Assembly (NCBI GenBank): GCA_018716625.1
Contig: DVJQ01000050.1
Location: 1 to 35,279 of the forward strand
Direction: 5' to 3'
From: Candidatus Galligastranaerophilus intestinavium
GTDB taxonomy: Bacteria > Cyanobacteriota > Vampirovibrionia > Gastranaerophilales > Gastranaerophilaceae
Length of the DNA stretch: 35,279 nucleotides
The notes under the pieces are model-generated. The model saw nothing but the letters and a program-made list of their open reading frames with translations, was not told the origin of the DNA and did no database searches. The position numbers and the translations under genes were made by a program. The first letter of the stretch is position 1. The number at the start of each line of letters is the position of its first letter. Shown one piece after another: positions 1-8,816 of the stretch.

Positions 1-30
1 AAAATATAAAGATTGTGGTAAGATAAAACT

Positions 31-612
31 ATGGCTATATTAAAAATTTTAAAGTACGGAGATGAAAGACTTCGCCAAAAATGTAAAGAGGTGTCGAAGG
101 TATCCAAAAAAGTAAAAACTTTGGCACAGGATATGCTTGATACCATGTATGTAAATAATGGCGTAGGGCTTGCTGCTCCTCAGGTCGGTGAAAATCTCAG
201 AATATTTGTTATAGATGTTTCAATGGATGATGAACCCCTTAACCCGCTTGTTTTTATAAATCCCAAAATTATTAAGAAAAGCGGGGCAATAAAAAGCAAT
301 GAAGGTTGCTTGAGTTTTCCAAAGGCATATGTTGATGTAAGGCGCTATAAAAATGTCATGGTAAAAGCCCTTGATATAAACGGTCGTCCATTTGTAATTG
401 AAGCAAAAGACGGTGAGCTTTTGGCAAAAGCTATTCAACATGAAAATGACCATTTGGATGGAATTTTATTTATAGATCATTCAAGAAATATATTTGATGC
501 AATTGAAGTTTTAAGACAAAATAACCTCCCCTCAATTGAGCAGGATAAAATGCTTGAAGAAAAAGAACTTGAGGAGGAAATTTTAAAACAAGAGAGTGAA
601 AGTAAGGAATAA
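31..612 (+). CDS. def: Peptide deformylase
   Basis: This cytosolic metalloenzyme removes the formyl group from the N-terminal methionine of new proteins. All three family motifs are visible: GVGLAAPQ at residues 44-51, EGCLS at 91-95 (Cys93 is the metal ligand) and QHENDHLDG at 136-144 (His137 and His141 bind metal, Glu138 is catalytic). At 193 residues it is slightly longer than the usual ~170 because of a Glu/Lys-rich tail from about residue 170. No Shine-Dalgarno precedes the ATG. Instead a -10-like TAAGAT (19-24) lies exactly six bases upstream, so the mRNA may be leaderless; any -35 would fall outside the window. fmt follows after three bases, the classic def-fmt pairing that couples removal and addition of formyl groups. 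Confidence 0.97.
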   Translation: MAILKILKYGDERLRQKCKEVSKVSKKVKTLAQDMLDTMYVNNGVGLAAPQVGENLRIFVIDVSMDDEPLNPLVFINPKIIKKSGAIKSNEGCLSFPKAYVDVRRYKNVMVKALDINGRPFVIEAKDGELLAKAIQHENDHLDGILFIDHSRNIFDAIEVLRQNNLPSIEQDKMLEEKELEEEILKQESESKE

Positions 613-615
613 AAC

Positions 616-1557
616 TTGAAAATAGCCTTTTTTGCAACGCCTGATATAGCGCTTGAGTCGTTTAAATATTTTATAGATTCAAATGATTATGAAGTTTGCG
701 CCCTTGTGACTCAGCCTCCAAAACCCTCATGTCGCGGTAAGAAAATTATTCAAAGTAAAATTAAAACTATGGCGCTTGAAAATGGTATTGAGGTTTTTGA
801 GCCGCATAAAATTTCAAAAGAGCCTGATATTATTGAAAAATTAAAGTCTTTTGAGTGTGATTTTTTTGTAACTTTTGCCTTCGGACAAATTTTATCTCAG
901 GAGGTAATAGATATACCAAAGTTTGCGACAATAAACCTACATGCCTCTCTTTTACCTTGTTATAGAGGTGCAAACCCTATTTGTGAGGCAATTTTAAACG
1001 GGGACAAAATAACCGGCATTACAACTATGAAAACAACACTCGAGCTTGATGCCGGAGATATTTGCCTGCAAGAAGAAATCAATCTTGATGATGATATTAC
1101 AACGCCCGAGCTGATGAAAAAAATAAGCTCTCTATCGCCTGCTTTACTTGATAAAACTTTAAAGGGGCTTTATGAAGGCACTCTAAAGACAAAACCGCAG
1201 GATTGTACTAAGGCTACTTTTACCAAAAAAATTACAAAAGATGAAAAAAATATTGATTGGAATAATGACGCAAAGAAAATACACGATAAAATTCGCGCTA
1301 TGAACACAATTAACACCTGTCATACGAACTTTGGGGGCAAAATTATAAAAATCCTTAAAACAAAAGTTGTTGACTCGGATAAAAACGCTCGCTGTGGAGA
1401 AGTTATATGTGTAAACAAGGAAGGTGTGTGTGTTTGCTGCGCCAACAAGGCGATTTTACTCTTGAGTGTTAAGCCTGAGGGTAAGGGCGAGATGAGTGCA
1501 TACAATTGGAGTTTAGGTGCTAAAATAAAAGCGGGAGATATTTTGGGACAATGTTAA
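616..1557 (+). CDS. fmt: Methionyl-tRNA formyltransferase
   Basis: The enzyme transfers a formyl group from 10-formyl-tetrahydrofolate to initiator Met-tRNA. The N-terminal domain has the signature INLHASLLPCYRGANP (residues 106-121) and LELDAGD downstream. The catalytic triad aligns as Asn107, His109 and Asp145, matching Asn106/His108/Asp144 of E. coli. Its 313 residues are the usual length, and the C-terminal OB-like tRNA-binding domain is present. The start is TTG at 616: it has AAGGA (604-608) seven bases upstream, inside the end of def, and gives the standard N-terminus MKIAFFATPD. It sits between def and aroH with tight spacing, so it is probably co-transcribed with both. Confidence 0.96.
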   Translation: MKIAFFATPDIALESFKYFIDSNDYEVCALVTQPPKPSCRGKKIIQSKIKTMALENGIEVFEPHKISKEPDIIEKLKSFECDFFVTFAFGQILSQEVIDIPKFATINLHASLLPCYRGANPICEAILNGDKITGITTMKTTLELDAGDICLQEEINLDDDITTPELMKKISSLSPALLDKTLKGLYEGTLKTKPQDCTKATFTKKITKDEKNIDWNNDAKKIHDKIRAMNTINTCHTNFGGKIIKILKTKVVDSDKNARCGEVICVNKEGVCVCCANKAILLLSVKPEGKGEMSAYNWSLGAKIKAGDILGQC

Positions 1558-1916
1558 CACGCGGAATCAGGGGCGCTATTACACTTGACAATAACGACAA
1601 AAAAAGTATCAAAAGTTCAACCGTTGAGCTTTTGAGGATTATGATTGACAGAAACAATCTGGAGCTTGAAAATATTGCTTTTGTAATTTTTACCGTTACA
1701 TCTGATATTGATGCGGACTTTCCCGCAAAATATGCAAGGGAGTATTGCGGTTTTGAAAATATACCGATGATGTGTTATTGTGAAATGGATGTAAAAGACG
1801 CAATAAAAAAGTGTCTGAGGATTCTTTTGTGTGTTAATACTTTAAAAAATCAAAAAGATATAAAACATGTGTATTTAAAAGGTGCGGCAAAATTGCGCCC
1901 TGATATAACGGAGTAA
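1551..1916 (+). CDS. aroH: Chorismate mutase, AroH type
   Basis: It rearranges chorismate to prephenate, the branch step toward phenylalanine and tyrosine. It is the trimeric AroH fold typified by Bacillus subtilis, not the helical AroQ fold. The residues that form the B. subtilis active site are at the same numbers: Arg7 (RGIRGA), Cys75 and Glu78 (CYCEMDV), Arg90 (KCLRIL) and Tyr108 (HVYL), and the C-terminal LRPD motif is present. The length of 121 residues is typical. The ATG overlaps the end of fmt by seven bases, which suggests translational coupling. Its presence in a def-fmt operon is probably just operon packing; no other aromatic amino acid gene is nearby. Confidence 0.95.
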   Translation: MLTRGIRGAITLDNNDKKSIKSSTVELLRIMIDRNNLELENIAFVIFTVTSDIDADFPAKYAREYCGFENIPMMCYCEMDVKDAIKKCLRILLCVNTLKNQKDIKHVYLKGAAKLRPDITE

Positions 1917-1921
1917 ATAAA

Positions 1922-3259
1922 ATGCCAAATTATAAAGAAAAACAGGAAATTAATTACCCATATTTGTCAAAGCCTGTGTCGGTTTATACCTATTCTAACG
2001 GATATAGAGTAGTTATTGCAAAAAAAGACAGCCACATGGCAAATATAAGTACATGGGTAAAAACCGGCTCTATCAATGAAAATGAACAAAACAACGGAGT
2101 CTCGCACTTTTTGGAACACCTTATGTTTAAAGGTACAACAAAATATAAAGCAGGCGTTTTTGACAGGACTCTTGAGTCTAAGGGTGGAATAATCAATGCT
2201 GCAACTTGGAAAGACTATACATACTATTATGTTACTATTCCAAAGATTTCTTTTGATATTGCACTTCATATGCACGCCGATATGATGGTTGACCCCCTTA
2301 TTCCCGAGGATGAAGTCGGCCCTTCGTTTGTTTTTGGCAAAGAAATACCCGAGCAAAAAAGAGAAAGATATGTCGTTATAGAAGAAATACGCATGGGTAT
2401 GGACAACAATTGGCGAAAAGTATACTCTGCACTTAATGATGCAATGTATGAAAAGCACCCCTATAAACGAGAAGTAATAGGTACGGGAGAGATTATTGCC
2501 TCTATTAAAAGAGATGAGGTTATGCGTTATTATCAAACTTTTTATTCTCCTTCTAACCTTACAACAGTTGTAGTGGGCGACTTTGAAGATGATGAAATTT
2601 TGCAAAAGATTGAGCGGGAGTTTAAGTTTAAAGATTTTTCAAACATTCAAAAGTGCAAGACGGATGAGCGTTTGGCTGAAGTCATTATAAAAAATCCAAA
2701 GTATATCGAACAAAAAACGAATGTTAATACAGGTTATTTAATGTTGGGCTTTTTGTGTGAGAGCGCAAAAAACCTTAAACAAACAATTGCACTGGATGTT
2801 ATTTCAATAATTCTTGGTGAAGGCAAAAGCTCAAGGTTAAATACAAGATTTATAGAAAGCCAAAAGGAGCCTTATGTATCTCAAATAGAAACCTGTCATT
2901 ATCAATTTAAAGACGGCGATAATTTCTTTATTGAGGCTAATTTTGACGCAGACAAAAAAGAACTTTTTATTAGCGAATTAAAAGATGAGCTGGCTAAGTT
3001 GTCAAATATCGGGCATGATGAGCTTAAAAAAGCAAAGAAACGCGCGAAAGTTAATTTTGCTCAAGATGCTGAAACCGTTTCCGATATAGCAGATTCAATA
3101 GGTTACTATATGACAGTTTGCGAAGACTTAAAGCCCGCCGAGTCGTATCTCTCAACCCTTGATGAGATTGATGAAGACTATCTGAGTAAGTTTGCTCAAA
3201 AATATCTAAACCCCGATGTTTGCTCTATAAGTGTTTTGTTGCCTGAAGGAGAAAATTAA
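1922..3259 (+). CDS. M16 family zinc protease, catalytic subunit
   Basis: This is a processing-peptidase-like M16B protease. The inverted zinc motif HFLEH occupies residues 62-66, in the context GVSHFLEHLMFKGT, and the third ligand is expected in VVIEEIRM (Glu154 or Glu155). The protein is 445 residues. An insertion of about ten residues (around 132-149) lies between the HxxEH motif and the distal glutamate. The start has GGAG overlapping the aroH stop. The next gene encodes a second M16 protein lacking the zinc site and begins directly after this stop codon. M16B enzymes often work as such heterodimers. The substrate is unknown; family members degrade peptides or mature precursors. No signal peptide is obvious, so it is probably cytoplasmic. 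Confidence 0.93.
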   Translation: MPNYKEKQEINYPYLSKPVSVYTYSNGYRVVIAKKDSHMANISTWVKTGSINENEQNNGVSHFLEHLMFKGTTKYKAGVFDRTLESKGGIINAATWKDYTYYYVTIPKISFDIALHMHADMMVDPLIPEDEVGPSFVFGKEIPEQKRERYVVIEEIRMGMDNNWRKVYSALNDAMYEKHPYKREVIGTGEIIASIKRDEVMRYYQTFYSPSNLTTVVVGDFEDDEILQKIEREFKFKDFSNIQKCKTDERLAEVIIKNPKYIEQKTNVNTGYLMLGFLCESAKNLKQTIALDVISIILGEGKSSRLNTRFIESQKEPYVSQIETCHYQFKDGDNFFIEANFDADKKELFISELKDELAKLSNIGHDELKKAKKRAKVNFAQDAETVSDIADSIGYYMTVCEDLKPAESYLSTLDEIDEDYLSKFAQKYLNPDVCSISVLLPEGEN

Positions 3260-4495
3260 ATGGAACATATTATAAAAAACGGTCTTGATATAATTTTAAA
3301 TGATAAAAAAAATACCCCGAGAACCTCTGTTTGTTTCTATTTTGCATTTGATGAGGCGGAAAAATATTCCGGAATATACGGACTTTTTGCAAAACTTCTC
3401 TTGCAGGGTACAAAAACAAAAGATGCCAAAACACTTGCTCAAGAACTTGAAAATAATTGTATTGACGTAAGTATAAAAGCTAAACAAGACTACCTGAAGG
3501 CAAGCTTTCTCTTTTTAAACGAAGATTTTGATCTTGCTATGCAATATGCTAAAGATATTCTTTTAAACTCTACTTTTGACGAACTTGAAAAAGAAAAATT
3601 TAAAATAAAAGCCGAAATTAATGCTGATTTGGATAATCCCAGAGTCCTTGCCTCAGACACCTTTGTAAGGAAAATTTTCCAAGGACACTGCTATTCAAAT
3701 ACCTGTTCAAAAACACTTGAAGAAATTGATAAAGTTACAAAAGAAGATATTTTATATGTTTACAATAAAATTTTAAACTCGAAAAAAGTCATTTCAATAG
3801 CAGGGGATGTTAAAAATTCAAATGAGCTTTCAGACTACTTTGCACTTAATTTTGACTTTATGAAAACAAATGAAACAGAGTCTAAAATACCCTTGCTTGA
3901 GGATTTTTTGCCGAAAGAATCAAATGTTGAAATTGTTAAAATTTCAAAAGCAAATCTTAATCAGGCTCAGTTGTTTCAAGGCTGGATTGTCCCAAGTACT
4001 AAAAGCGACTTGTATCCGAAAATCTCTGTTATGAACAATATTTTGGGCGGCTCGGGATTAAGCTCGCGACTTTTTGTTGAATTAAGAGATAAACAAGGAC
4101 TTGCATACACCGTAAGAAGCTCTTACGAAGCACTTTTTAAGTCTGCCCTGTTTAGTTTTTATATTGCAACGGAGCCAAAAAATATAAGAAAATCTCTGGA
4201 CGGATTTATTTTTGAGTTAACAAAGCTTGCGAAAAACCCTCCCTCTGATGATGAGTTGCAAGGGGCGAAGGAAAATTTAATCGGCAGGTTGGAATATTTT
4301 TCTCAAACCAACTCTCAGCTTGCTTCAATGGAAGGCTATAACTATCTTGCGGGCTTAGGGCTCAACTACAGCGATAAATTTATTAAAATGATAAATGCGG
4401 TTAATTCTGATGATGTTTTGGAGGCTGCAAATTATGTGTTAAATAAAAATTCTCTCATATGTGCACTTGCGCCTAATGAGTATCTGAATTTTTAA
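3260..4495 (+). CDS. M16 family non-catalytic partner subunit
   Basis: A 411-residue M16 homologue that lacks the zinc site. Its segment GIYGLFAKLLLQGT (residues 38-51) aligns without gaps to GVSHFLEHLMFKGT of the upstream protein, so the His/Glu/His ligands are replaced by Gly41, Ala44 and Lys45. The C-terminal half keeps LRDKQGLAY (Arg276 and Tyr283). In characterised M16B heterodimers the arginine/tyrosine pair of the non-catalytic subunit contributes to substrate binding, so the two proteins probably form one active site. The start is ATG directly abutting the previous stop, with AAGGAG eight bases upstream. It is the last gene of the def-fmt-aroH-M16-M16 run; no clear terminator hairpin follows. 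Confidence 0.93.
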   Translation: MEHIIKNGLDIILNDKKNTPRTSVCFYFAFDEAEKYSGIYGLFAKLLLQGTKTKDAKTLAQELENNCIDVSIKAKQDYLKASFLFLNEDFDLAMQYAKDILLNSTFDELEKEKFKIKAEINADLDNPRVLASDTFVRKIFQGHCYSNTCSKTLEEIDKVTKEDILYVYNKILNSKKVISIAGDVKNSNELSDYFALNFDFMKTNETESKIPLLEDFLPKESNVEIVKISKANLNQAQLFQGWIVPSTKSDLYPKISVMNNILGGSGLSSRLFVELRDKQGLAYTVRSSYEALFKSALFSFYIATEPKNIRKSLDGFIFELTKLAKNPPSDDELQGAKENLIGRLEYFSQTNSQLASMEGYNYLAGLGLNYSDKFIKMINAVNSDDVLEAANYVLNKNSLICALAPNEYLNF

Positions 4496-4509
4496 TTTTG
4501 GTTAATAAT

Positions 4510-4538
4510 TTGCATAAAAATGCCTCATAAATTAGAAT
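4510..4538 (+). promoter_or_regulatory. Promoter for the PilZ gene, leaderless geometry
   Basis: TTGCAT (4510-4515) and TAGAAT (4533-4538) are separated by 17 bases. The -10 ends six bases before the ATG at 4545, so transcription would start at or next to the start codon, and there is no Shine-Dalgarno. Confidence 0.55.
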
Positions 4539-4544
4539 GTATAT

Positions 4545-5132
4545 ATGATTGAAGCAAGACGCGGACAAATCGTAGTTATAAAAAACCCGAAATTTTCAAA
4601 AATGGAAGGTGTAATTGAGGCTGCACAAGAGGACAGGCTCAAGATATATTATCCCAAAGAATATGAGAGTTTAGCATGGGCACTGAGCGTGGGCGATGAA
4701 CTTTTGGTTGATGTGCACACACCTTTTGGTGTCAGGCACATGAATTCTATGGTTATATCTACTCCCTCTGAAGATGGAGAGCTTGTAATAGAAAATGCTA
4801 CTGCTTTTAAAATTTCACAAAAAAGAGAATTTGTACGTGCTACTGCTGAATTTAGTTTTTTTGTTAAAAAAGATGATAAACTTATAAGGGCTAATTGTGT
4901 TGATATTTCTGCAGGCGGCATAAAATTTATTCCTGATGAAAAAATCTTTAGCGAAGGGGATGAAATCGAAGTAAAATTTCTGAGTGATGAATTTGAAAAA
5001 GATATTAATATAAAAGCTGTTATAATAAGCATGAAAGCTGATAACGCGGTTGCGCTTTATACTGATATAAGTGAGTATGACAGAGATAAAATTGCCAAAT
5101 TTTGTATAAAAGTTTTAGATGAAAGAGATTAA
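4545..5132 (+). CDS. PilZ-domain c-di-GMP binding protein
   Basis: A 195-residue protein with a C-terminal PilZ domain. Both nucleotide-binding motifs are present: RxxxR as R94-EFV-R98 and D/NxSxxG as DISAGG (120-125). The N-terminal ~90 residues form a beta-rich YcgR-N-like module. The family binds cyclic di-GMP and passes the signal to motility, pili or polysaccharide export. No transmembrane segment is seen, so it is likely cytosolic. It starts a new transcription unit, with its own promoter and a probably leaderless start. A TPR protein follows 21 bases downstream and may be an interaction partner, which is inference. No diguanylate cyclase gene lies in the window. Confidence 0.9.
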   Translation: MIEARRGQIVVIKNPKFSKMEGVIEAAQEDRLKIYYPKEYESLAWALSVGDELLVDVHTPFGVRHMNSMVISTPSEDGELVIENATAFKISQKREFVRATAEFSFFVKKDDKLIRANCVDISAGGIKFIPDEKIFSEGDEIEVKFLSDEFEKDINIKAVIISMKADNAVALYTDISEYDRDKIAKFCIKVLDERD

Positions 5133-5153
5133 GTGCCAATATTGGAGTAAGAA

Positions 5154-6746
5154 TTGAAAACTGATAGTGAAATAAACAGAAAAATAAATAAATTAACGCG
5201 TAGCGGGCAAATTCAAAAGGCTATTGAGTATTGTCAATCAATTTTGATGAACGAACCGTCAAATACGTCGCTTTGTGTGCGTCTTGGTGATTTATACATG
5301 GATTGGCATTTAGATGTGTATCAGGCAAAGCAGTATATTGATGAGGCAATCACTCAGTATCAAAGAGCAGCGGAGAGCCTTATAGATGACCCTGAAATAT
5401 ACTATAAAATAGGTTTTGCTTTTTATCATAAGGGTGAATTAGACAGGGCAATAAATTATTTCAATCTTGCTCTTACAAAAGGCGCGAATAAAGCCCAGTG
5501 TCATTATATGATAGCTCAATCTCTAAAGAAAAAAGACAGATATCATGACGCTCTTGACGAGGCAAACGAGGCGCTAAAACATACACTTTTAAGGTCGTCA
5601 AGAATTCATTATCTAAAGTATAGGTTACTAAAAGCTTTATTTTTTAAATCGTTTAAAACAAAAATACAAAGTAAAATCGATTTGCTGTTGTCAATACTGA
5701 CATTGCCGTTTGATAAAGAGGCTATAAAAGATGTAATTAATAAGGTTAAAATAATTACAATACTGCCTTCTCTTTTGTATGCTTGTAAATACTACATACT
5801 TAAAGATTACGAGAGCGCTATAGTAATATATAGTGAAGCTATCGATAAAATGCCCGGTTTTGCTCCGCTATACTCGCTTTTGGGTGATGTTTACAGAGTG
5901 GTCGGAAAGCACGAAGAAGCAATTGTTGAGTATAAAATGGCTCGCTGGATTGATTCCCTTTGCTTTAGTGCTTACTCGGGACTTGTGCAGGCTTATGAGG
6001 AAATGGGGGATTATGACAATGCTATAATCACCTATAAAAAGTTTATTTCAATACATCCGAATAACGCAGTGCTGCACAGTAATGTAGCTAATTTATATTT
6101 TATGAAAGGTGAAATCGAAGAAGCTGTTTCTCATTACCAAAGTGCAATAACCCTTAATCCTAAGCATGATTGGACAAGTCTTGTGGCACAGACTTTGGGG
6201 TATATTCAACAAAACGTAACTAAAAATATTCAGGCTGCAATTTCATCTTTTCATATTGCACACTTACTTGCTCCCAAGGAAATTGATATATACATAAGCC
6301 TTGGCAGCGCGTTTTATGATGCACAAGATTATGATAATGCACTTATAATCTACAGACGTGCACTTGAGCTTGAACCTAACAATGCAAAAATTCACTGTAA
6401 TTTAGGCTATCTGCACTGGGGTATGGGTGATTTAACCGAAGCAATTAAGGAATACAAATTATCAATTAAAAATGACCCTAATTACGACATTGCTCACAAT
6501 AATTTGGGTGTTATATACCTTGATGATTTAGCCCATATAACAAATGCTATTGAATGTTTTAAACACGCTGCAGAGGCTAATCCGAATTATGCGCTTGCTT
6601 ATTACAATTTAGGCAGAGCCTATGCGCTAAAGGGAGAGAAAATAGAGGCTGCAAAGTATTATCAGCTTGCATATGATGTTAACTCGATAACGGAAGAAAT
6701 TGATCCTCAAGAAATTCAGGAACGCCTAAATAATCTTTTTGACTAA
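5154..6746 (+). CDS. Tetratricopeptide-repeat protein
   Basis: A 530-residue soluble protein made almost entirely of TPR helix pairs, a protein-protein interaction scaffold. Repeats with the typical A/G/Y/P spacing can be seen from about residue 13 to 520, for example in the segments near 80-110, 210-275, 280-345, 375-425 and 440-500. There is no signal peptide, catalytic domain or membrane segment. The start is TTG, supported by GGAG six bases upstream, and no ATG occurs before residue 29. It follows the PilZ gene closely and precedes the permease genes. The partner and pathway cannot be told from sequence. Confidence 0.88.
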   Translation: MKTDSEINRKINKLTRSGQIQKAIEYCQSILMNEPSNTSLCVRLGDLYMDWHLDVYQAKQYIDEAITQYQRAAESLIDDPEIYYKIGFAFYHKGELDRAINYFNLALTKGANKAQCHYMIAQSLKKKDRYHDALDEANEALKHTLLRSSRIHYLKYRLLKALFFKSFKTKIQSKIDLLLSILTLPFDKEAIKDVINKVKIITILPSLLYACKYYILKDYESAIVIYSEAIDKMPGFAPLYSLLGDVYRVVGKHEEAIVEYKMARWIDSLCFSAYSGLVQAYEEMGDYDNAIITYKKFISIHPNNAVLHSNVANLYFMKGEIEEAVSHYQSAITLNPKHDWTSLVAQTLGYIQQNVTKNIQAAISSFHIAHLLAPKEIDIYISLGSAFYDAQDYDNALIIYRRALELEPNNAKIHCNLGYLHWGMGDLTEAIKEYKLSIKNDPNYDIAHNNLGVIYLDDLAHITNAIECFKHAAEANPNYALAYYNLGRAYALKGEKIEAAKYYQLAYDVNSITEEIDPQEIQERLNNLFD

Positions 6747-6780
6747 TAATAAAAAATCAATTTTAGTGTAGAGTTAATTT

Positions 6781-7746
6781 ATGTCTATATGGAGCTATAT
6801 ATTAAAAAGAATTTTACAGGGCAGCTTGATTGTGCTCATAATGTCTTTTATAAGTTTTTTTCTTATAAGGCTTTCTCCTGTCGATCCTCTTGCTGAGTTG
6901 CGTATGAATCCATCCATTACAAAACAAACTCTTGAGGAGGAAAAAATACGTCTTGGACTTGATAAACCCGTAATTATCCAGTATTTTATCTGGGGAAAAA
7001 ACTTTGTGCGCGGGAATATGGGGACAACAGTGAGCGGAGAAAAAGTAAGTGCAAAAATAAAAGAGCGTGCCCTAAATACAATTCTTTTGTCGCTAAACGT
7101 GATTTTTTGGACATGGGTAATCGGTATTCCGCTGGGTGTTATTGCCGCCCTTAATTACAGGAGTACTTTTGATAGGATTTTAACCGTTTTATCAAGTGTA
7201 GGTATGGCAATACCCTCCTTTTTCTTTGCAATACTTCTTTTGATTTTTGCGCAAAAAACAGGCTGGTTTCCTATAGGAGGGCTCACGTGTCCAAATTTTT
7301 CAAATCTTACTTTTTTGCACAAGATTTTTGATGTTGCTCATCACTTGTTTTTGCCAACCCTTGTGTTAACTACAATTTCTCTTGCAGGTTTATCAAGACA
7401 AATGCGTTCTAATTTGTTGGATGTTTTAGACAGTGACTATGTAAAATTTGCAAAAGCAAAAGGGCTTTCCCCCTTTAAGGTTGTTGTAAAGCATGCTCTG
7501 AGAAATGCAATTAATCCTCTTGTTACGCTTTTGGGGTTTGAATTTGCAGCTCTTTTAAGCGGGGCTGCCCTTACAGAGTACGTTTTCCAGTATCCGGGGC
7601 TTGGCAGATTAATCCTTGAAGCGGTTATGAAATCTGATATAAACCTTGTAATGGCAAGCCTTGTAATAGGTTCATTTATGTTGATTTTAGGTAACATACT
7701 TGCAGATATTCTCTTAAAGCTTACTGACCCGAGAGTGAGGTTGTAA
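6781..7746 (+). CDS. Peptide/nickel-type ABC transporter permease, DppB/OppB family
   Basis: An inner-membrane permease of 321 residues with about six transmembrane helices. The N-terminus is typical of the family (YILKRILQGSLIVLIMSF), and the cytoplasmic EAA loop that docks the ATPase is clear at about residues 218-245 (FAKAKGLSPFKVVVKHALRN). The C-terminal YPGLGRLILEAV is also characteristic. It forms the channel with the product of the next gene, which overlaps it by one base (TAATG). No ATPase or solute-binding protein gene is adjacent, so those must lie elsewhere. No Shine-Dalgarno is obvious; TAGAGT (6769-6774) lies six bases before the ATG. The transported solute (di/oligopeptide, nickel or other) cannot be assigned. 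Confidence 0.93.
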   Translation: MSIWSYILKRILQGSLIVLIMSFISFFLIRLSPVDPLAELRMNPSITKQTLEEEKIRLGLDKPVIIQYFIWGKNFVRGNMGTTVSGEKVSAKIKERALNTILLSLNVIFWTWVIGIPLGVIAALNYRSTFDRILTVLSSVGMAIPSFFFAILLLIFAQKTGWFPIGGLTCPNFSNLTFLHKIFDVAHHLFLPTLVLTTISLAGLSRQMRSNLLDVLDSDYVKFAKAKGLSPFKVVVKHALRNAINPLVTLLGFEFAALLSGAALTEYVFQYPGLGRLILEAVMKSDINLVMASLVIGSFMLILGNILADILLKLTDPRVRL

Positions 7747-8810
7747 TGAAAAATTTTTTTAAACAATTTTTTACGGATAAATTTGCAACAATCTCTCTTT
7801 GCGTGCTTTTAATTTTGTATATTGCTATTTTTCTTGCAAATTTTATCGCACTTTATCCTAAAGACTTTTCTAACAGAAATCTCTCCTATGCACCTCCTTC
7901 AAATGTTTATTTTATTACTCCTGAAGGCAAATTAAGCAGACCATATACGTATAACTATATAAGAAAATTTGATAAAGATTCGCTAAGAATGTATTTTGTG
8001 CAAGACAGGACGCAAAAATACTATCTTACTTTATTTCCGGATGGTTTTGAGTATAAATTTCTCGGTATTTTTAAAACAAAAAAACATCTCCTTGGCGTAC
8101 AAAAGGGCGGAGAGTTGTTTCTTTTGGGTTGTGACATAAACGGTCGGGATAATTTCTCAAGACTTTTATATGGCGGTCAGGTTTCGCTTACAATAGGCTT
8201 TTTGGCTCTTTTTATATCTTTTCCGATAGGGCTGATATATGGCGGAATTGCAGGATATTTCGGCGGGATTGTCGACTCTGTTATGATGAGATTTGCAGAG
8301 GCTGTAATGTCCATACCAAGCTTTTATTTGCTTATAATACTTGCGGCAATTTTACCCTCAGGCATGACAAGCTCGCAAAGATTTATGCTAATAACCGTTA
8401 TCTTGGCGCTTATAGGTTGGGCAGGGTTTTCTCGTGTAGTAAGAGGTATGGTTTTATCAATTAAAACCCAAGACTTTGTCCGCGCTGCACGCTCAATTGG
8501 CGCATCGCGAGCAAGAATAATTTTAAAACATATACTCCCTCAAACTTCAAGTTATGTAATTATTGCAATAACACTTAGTGTACCGGGGTATATTTTGGCC
8601 GAATCGGGTTTAAGCTTTTTAGGATTGGGGATTCAACAGCCCGATGCAAGCTGGGGCAATATGCTTAAAGAAGCGCAAGAGTTTGCAAATATAATATATC
8701 GTCCTTGGCTTTTAACTCCCGGTTTTTTAATTTTTGTTGCGGTTTTGTCTTTTAACTTAATGGGAGATACAATAAGAGATATACTGGATCCAAAGTCACA
8801 AATCAGATAA
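7746..8810 (+). CDS. Peptide/nickel-type ABC transporter permease, DppC/OppC family
   Basis: Partner permease of 354 residues. It has one N-terminal transmembrane helix (about 15-37), then an extracytoplasmic segment of ~100 residues, then the family entry motif DINGRDNFSRLLYGGQVSL followed by the five-helix core. The EAA loop is at about 241-266 (FVRAARSIGASRARIILKH), and the end carries LGIQQPDASWGNML and GDTIRDILDPK, both conserved in DppC/OppC. The extracytoplasmic insert is longer than in E. coli DppC (~300 residues). It is translated from an ATG overlapping the dppB-like stop, with GAGG upstream. mgtC-like follows after six bases, so the three may form one operon. Confidence 0.93.
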   Translation: MKNFFKQFFTDKFATISLCVLLILYIAIFLANFIALYPKDFSNRNLSYAPPSNVYFITPEGKLSRPYTYNYIRKFDKDSLRMYFVQDRTQKYYLTLFPDGFEYKFLGIFKTKKHLLGVQKGGELFLLGCDINGRDNFSRLLYGGQVSLTIGFLALFISFPIGLIYGGIAGYFGGIVDSVMMRFAEAVMSIPSFYLLIILAAILPSGMTSSQRFMLITVILALIGWAGFSRVVRGMVLSIKTQDFVRAARSIGASRARIILKHILPQTSSYVIIAITLSVPGYILAESGLSFLGLGIQQPDASWGNMLKEAQEFANIIYRPWLLTPGFLIFVAVLSFNLMGDTIRDILDPKSQIR

Positions 8811-8816
8811 GGAAAT

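Noticed and set aside
1967-2605. 212-codon open frame on the minus strand inside the M16 gene
   Set aside because: It is fully antisense to a conserved protease, rich in Cys/His/Ile in a way typical of shadow frames, and has no homology-like motif.
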